This document shows positions 62,919 through 64,000 of a stretch of 64,000 nucleotides of DNA, in pieces. The notes under the pieces were generated by a model. The model was not told the origin of the DNA and made no database searches. It worked only from the letters and a program-made list of their open reading frames with translations. The position numbers were made by a program, and so were the translations under genes. Source of the stretch: Nostoc linckia NIES-25 (GTDB lineage Bacteria > Cyanobacteriota > Cyanobacteriia > Cyanobacteriales > Nostocaceae); contig NZ_AP018222.1 of assembly GCF_002368035.1 (NCBI RefSeq), forward strand, positions 2,444,471-2,508,470. Reading direction: 5' to 3'. Position 1 is the first letter of the stretch; each line of letters opens with the position of its first letter.

Positions 62919-64000
62919 ATGAAGTATGATATTATTCTTCCCTCACACACAACGCCAGAATCTATAGTTGCAAGTGGGACATTAAAACCCTACGATCCAA
63001 TTGTCATAGAATTTATTGATGCATTGTCTCAGATCATTTTAGGGGATGTAAGTTTACGCCAGTATCCCGAATTAGTGGCGATGGCGTTTTGGATGCGCTT
63101 GAGTCATTTACAAAAGATGCAGAGACATTTTGACAACAAGAAAGGAGAGGGACTTTGGTTAGCGAGAGGAACTGTCTTCCATATTACCCCAGCTAACGTA
63201 GACAGTATTTTTATCTATTCTTGGTTTATTTCCCTGTTAGCCGGTAATGCTAATATTATTCGTCTATCATCTAGACAAACTCTCCAGACAGAGGCCTTAT
63301 TTCATATATTGAAAAACCTTTTAGAAGAGCCAAATTTTTCTCCAATTCGTCATAGAACTTTGTTAGTTAGCTATGAATACGATCGCCAGGTGACAGCTTT
63401 TTTCTCGCAACTTTGCGATGTGCGAGTAATTTGGGGTGGAGATCGTACCATTGAAGCTATTCGCGCTATTCCACTGAAATCAACAGCGACAGAGATTGTT
63501 TTTGCAGATAAATTTTCTTTAGCGGCGATTAAGGCTAAGGCATTTTTATCAGATGAAAATAAAGAGATAATTATTGAGCGTTTTTTTAATGACGCATATT
63601 GGTTTCGACAGATGGCTTGTTCTTCCCCTAAATTAATTATCTGGGAAGGCGATCGCTCGGATATAGAAAAAGCTCAAGAGATTTTTTGGTTATTATTAGG
63701 AGAAAAAGTTATTCAAAAAATATCAGATATGGCTGTATCTGATGTGATGAATAAGTTAGTTGCATCCTACTCCCTGGCAATTCATCGACCGATAAAAATT
63801 TGTCCCTCTGCTAATAATTTGATTAATCGTATTGAATTAGAATCTTTGCAGCAATTAGAAACTCAATTGCATTGTGGTAGTGGGTTATTTTGGGAATATA
63901 GCGTAACTCAGTTAGGAGAAATTTTCCCACACTTATCTCGAAAATATCAGACCCTTGCCATATTTGGATTTAATCGAGAGGAAATTTTTACGTTGTTGAA
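62919..64000 (+). CDS. LuxC-type acyl-CoA/acyl-protein reductase, 3' end outside window
   Basis: The frame runs from ATG 62919 to the window edge (360 codons seen). It contains GEGLWLARGTVFHITPANVD (aldehyde dehydrogenase-like N-terminus), LAGNANIIRLSSRQ, VIWGGDRTIEAIR and the catalytic cysteine region RQMACSSPKLIIW with Cys234. These match LuxC, which takes an acyl group from LuxE and reduces it with NADPH to the aldehyde. The gap from luxE is 47 bases. The last residues are missing, so completeness cannot be judged. Similar LuxE/LuxC pairs without luciferase occur in polysaccharide gene clusters of other bacteria. Confidence 0.9.
   Translation, partial: MKYDIILPSHTTPESIVASGTLKPYDPIVIEFIDALSQIILGDVSLRQYPELVAMAFWMRLSHLQKMQRHFDNKKGEGLWLARGTVFHITPANVDSIFIYSWFISLLAGNANIIRLSSRQTLQTEALFHILKNLLEEPNFSPIRHRTLLVSYEYDRQVTAFFSQLCDVRVIWGGDRTIEAIRAIPLKSTATEIVFADKFSLAAIKAKAFLSDENKEIIIERFFNDAYWFRQMACSSPKLIIWEGDRSDIEKAQEIFWLLLGEKVIQKISDMAVSDVMNKLVASYSLAIHRPIKICPSANNLINRIELESLQQLETQLHCGSGLFWEYSVTQLGEIFPHLSRKYQTLAIFGFNREEIFTLL

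Noticed and set aside
59420..64000. Bioluminescence operon
   Set aside because: LuxC and LuxE are present, but no luciferase subunits or flavin reductase are seen; a general acyl-reduction role is more likely.

Overview
The window comes from a cyanobacterium, most likely a filamentous Nostocales strain (Nostoc or a close relative). The evidence is psbA (D1), psaX and ndhB for photosynthesis, a clpR-clpP pair, abundant GCGATCGC (HIP1) octamers, many short Nostoc-type interspersed repeats in the gaps between genes, very large Ser/Thr-kinase/histidine-kinase hybrids, and a terpene synthase-P450 minicluster of the kind described in Nostoc. Gene density is moderate, with gaps of 300-900 bp that mostly hold repeats or AT-rich sequence. 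I found no rRNA, tRNA, CRISPR array, prophage or intact transposase.

Layout. 1-3.7 kb is accessory: the end of a TOPRIM ATPase/nuclease gene, a DUF433/DUF5615 toxin-antitoxin-like pair joined to cyanase, an apparently orphan PvuII-type N4-cytosine methyltransferase and small regulators. 4-12 kb is mostly housekeeping: SGNH esterase, LarE, a hybrid kinase, a branched-chain amino-acid permease, PsaX, lipoyl synthase and a response regulator. 12-27.6 kb is a signalling and natural-product block: a 1937-residue kinase-ATPase-GAF-histidine kinase, a convergent sesquiterpene synthase/P450 operon, then a receiver-kinase, a FIST sensor protein with its kinase, and a methanogen-output-domain protein with a PAS kinase. 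All these kinases share one C-terminal core type.

27.7-44.6 kb holds ndhB, an RNA-binding protein, a decaying DUF6745 locus split by an in-frame TGA, topA, a new 45-residue ORF in front of aroQ, a degenerate ADP-ribosylglycohydrolase, a 7TM-HD phosphodiesterase, a TetR/Rieske pair with two copies of a candidate operator, psbA (high-light E130 form) and recR with an anomalous start. 45-59 kb holds an APC permease, a second DUF433 gene, two tandem von Willebrand A proteins, clpR-clpP, a J-domain protein, an aminotransferase, an amino-acid binding lipoprotein, and a PP2C phosphatase next to an FHA-Ser/Thr kinase.

The last 4.6 kb is a tightly overlapped operon: acyl carrier protein, ketoreductase, AMP-ligase, LuxE and LuxC (cut by the window edge). 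It looks like an acyl-activation and acyl-reduction pathway in an organism with no luciferase in view, and is the best candidate for an undescribed system. A second theme is short repeats that have entered coding linkers without breaking the reading frame (kinase 6642-8483, giant kinase 12375-18188, binding protein 54225-55043, phosphatase 55278-57317).
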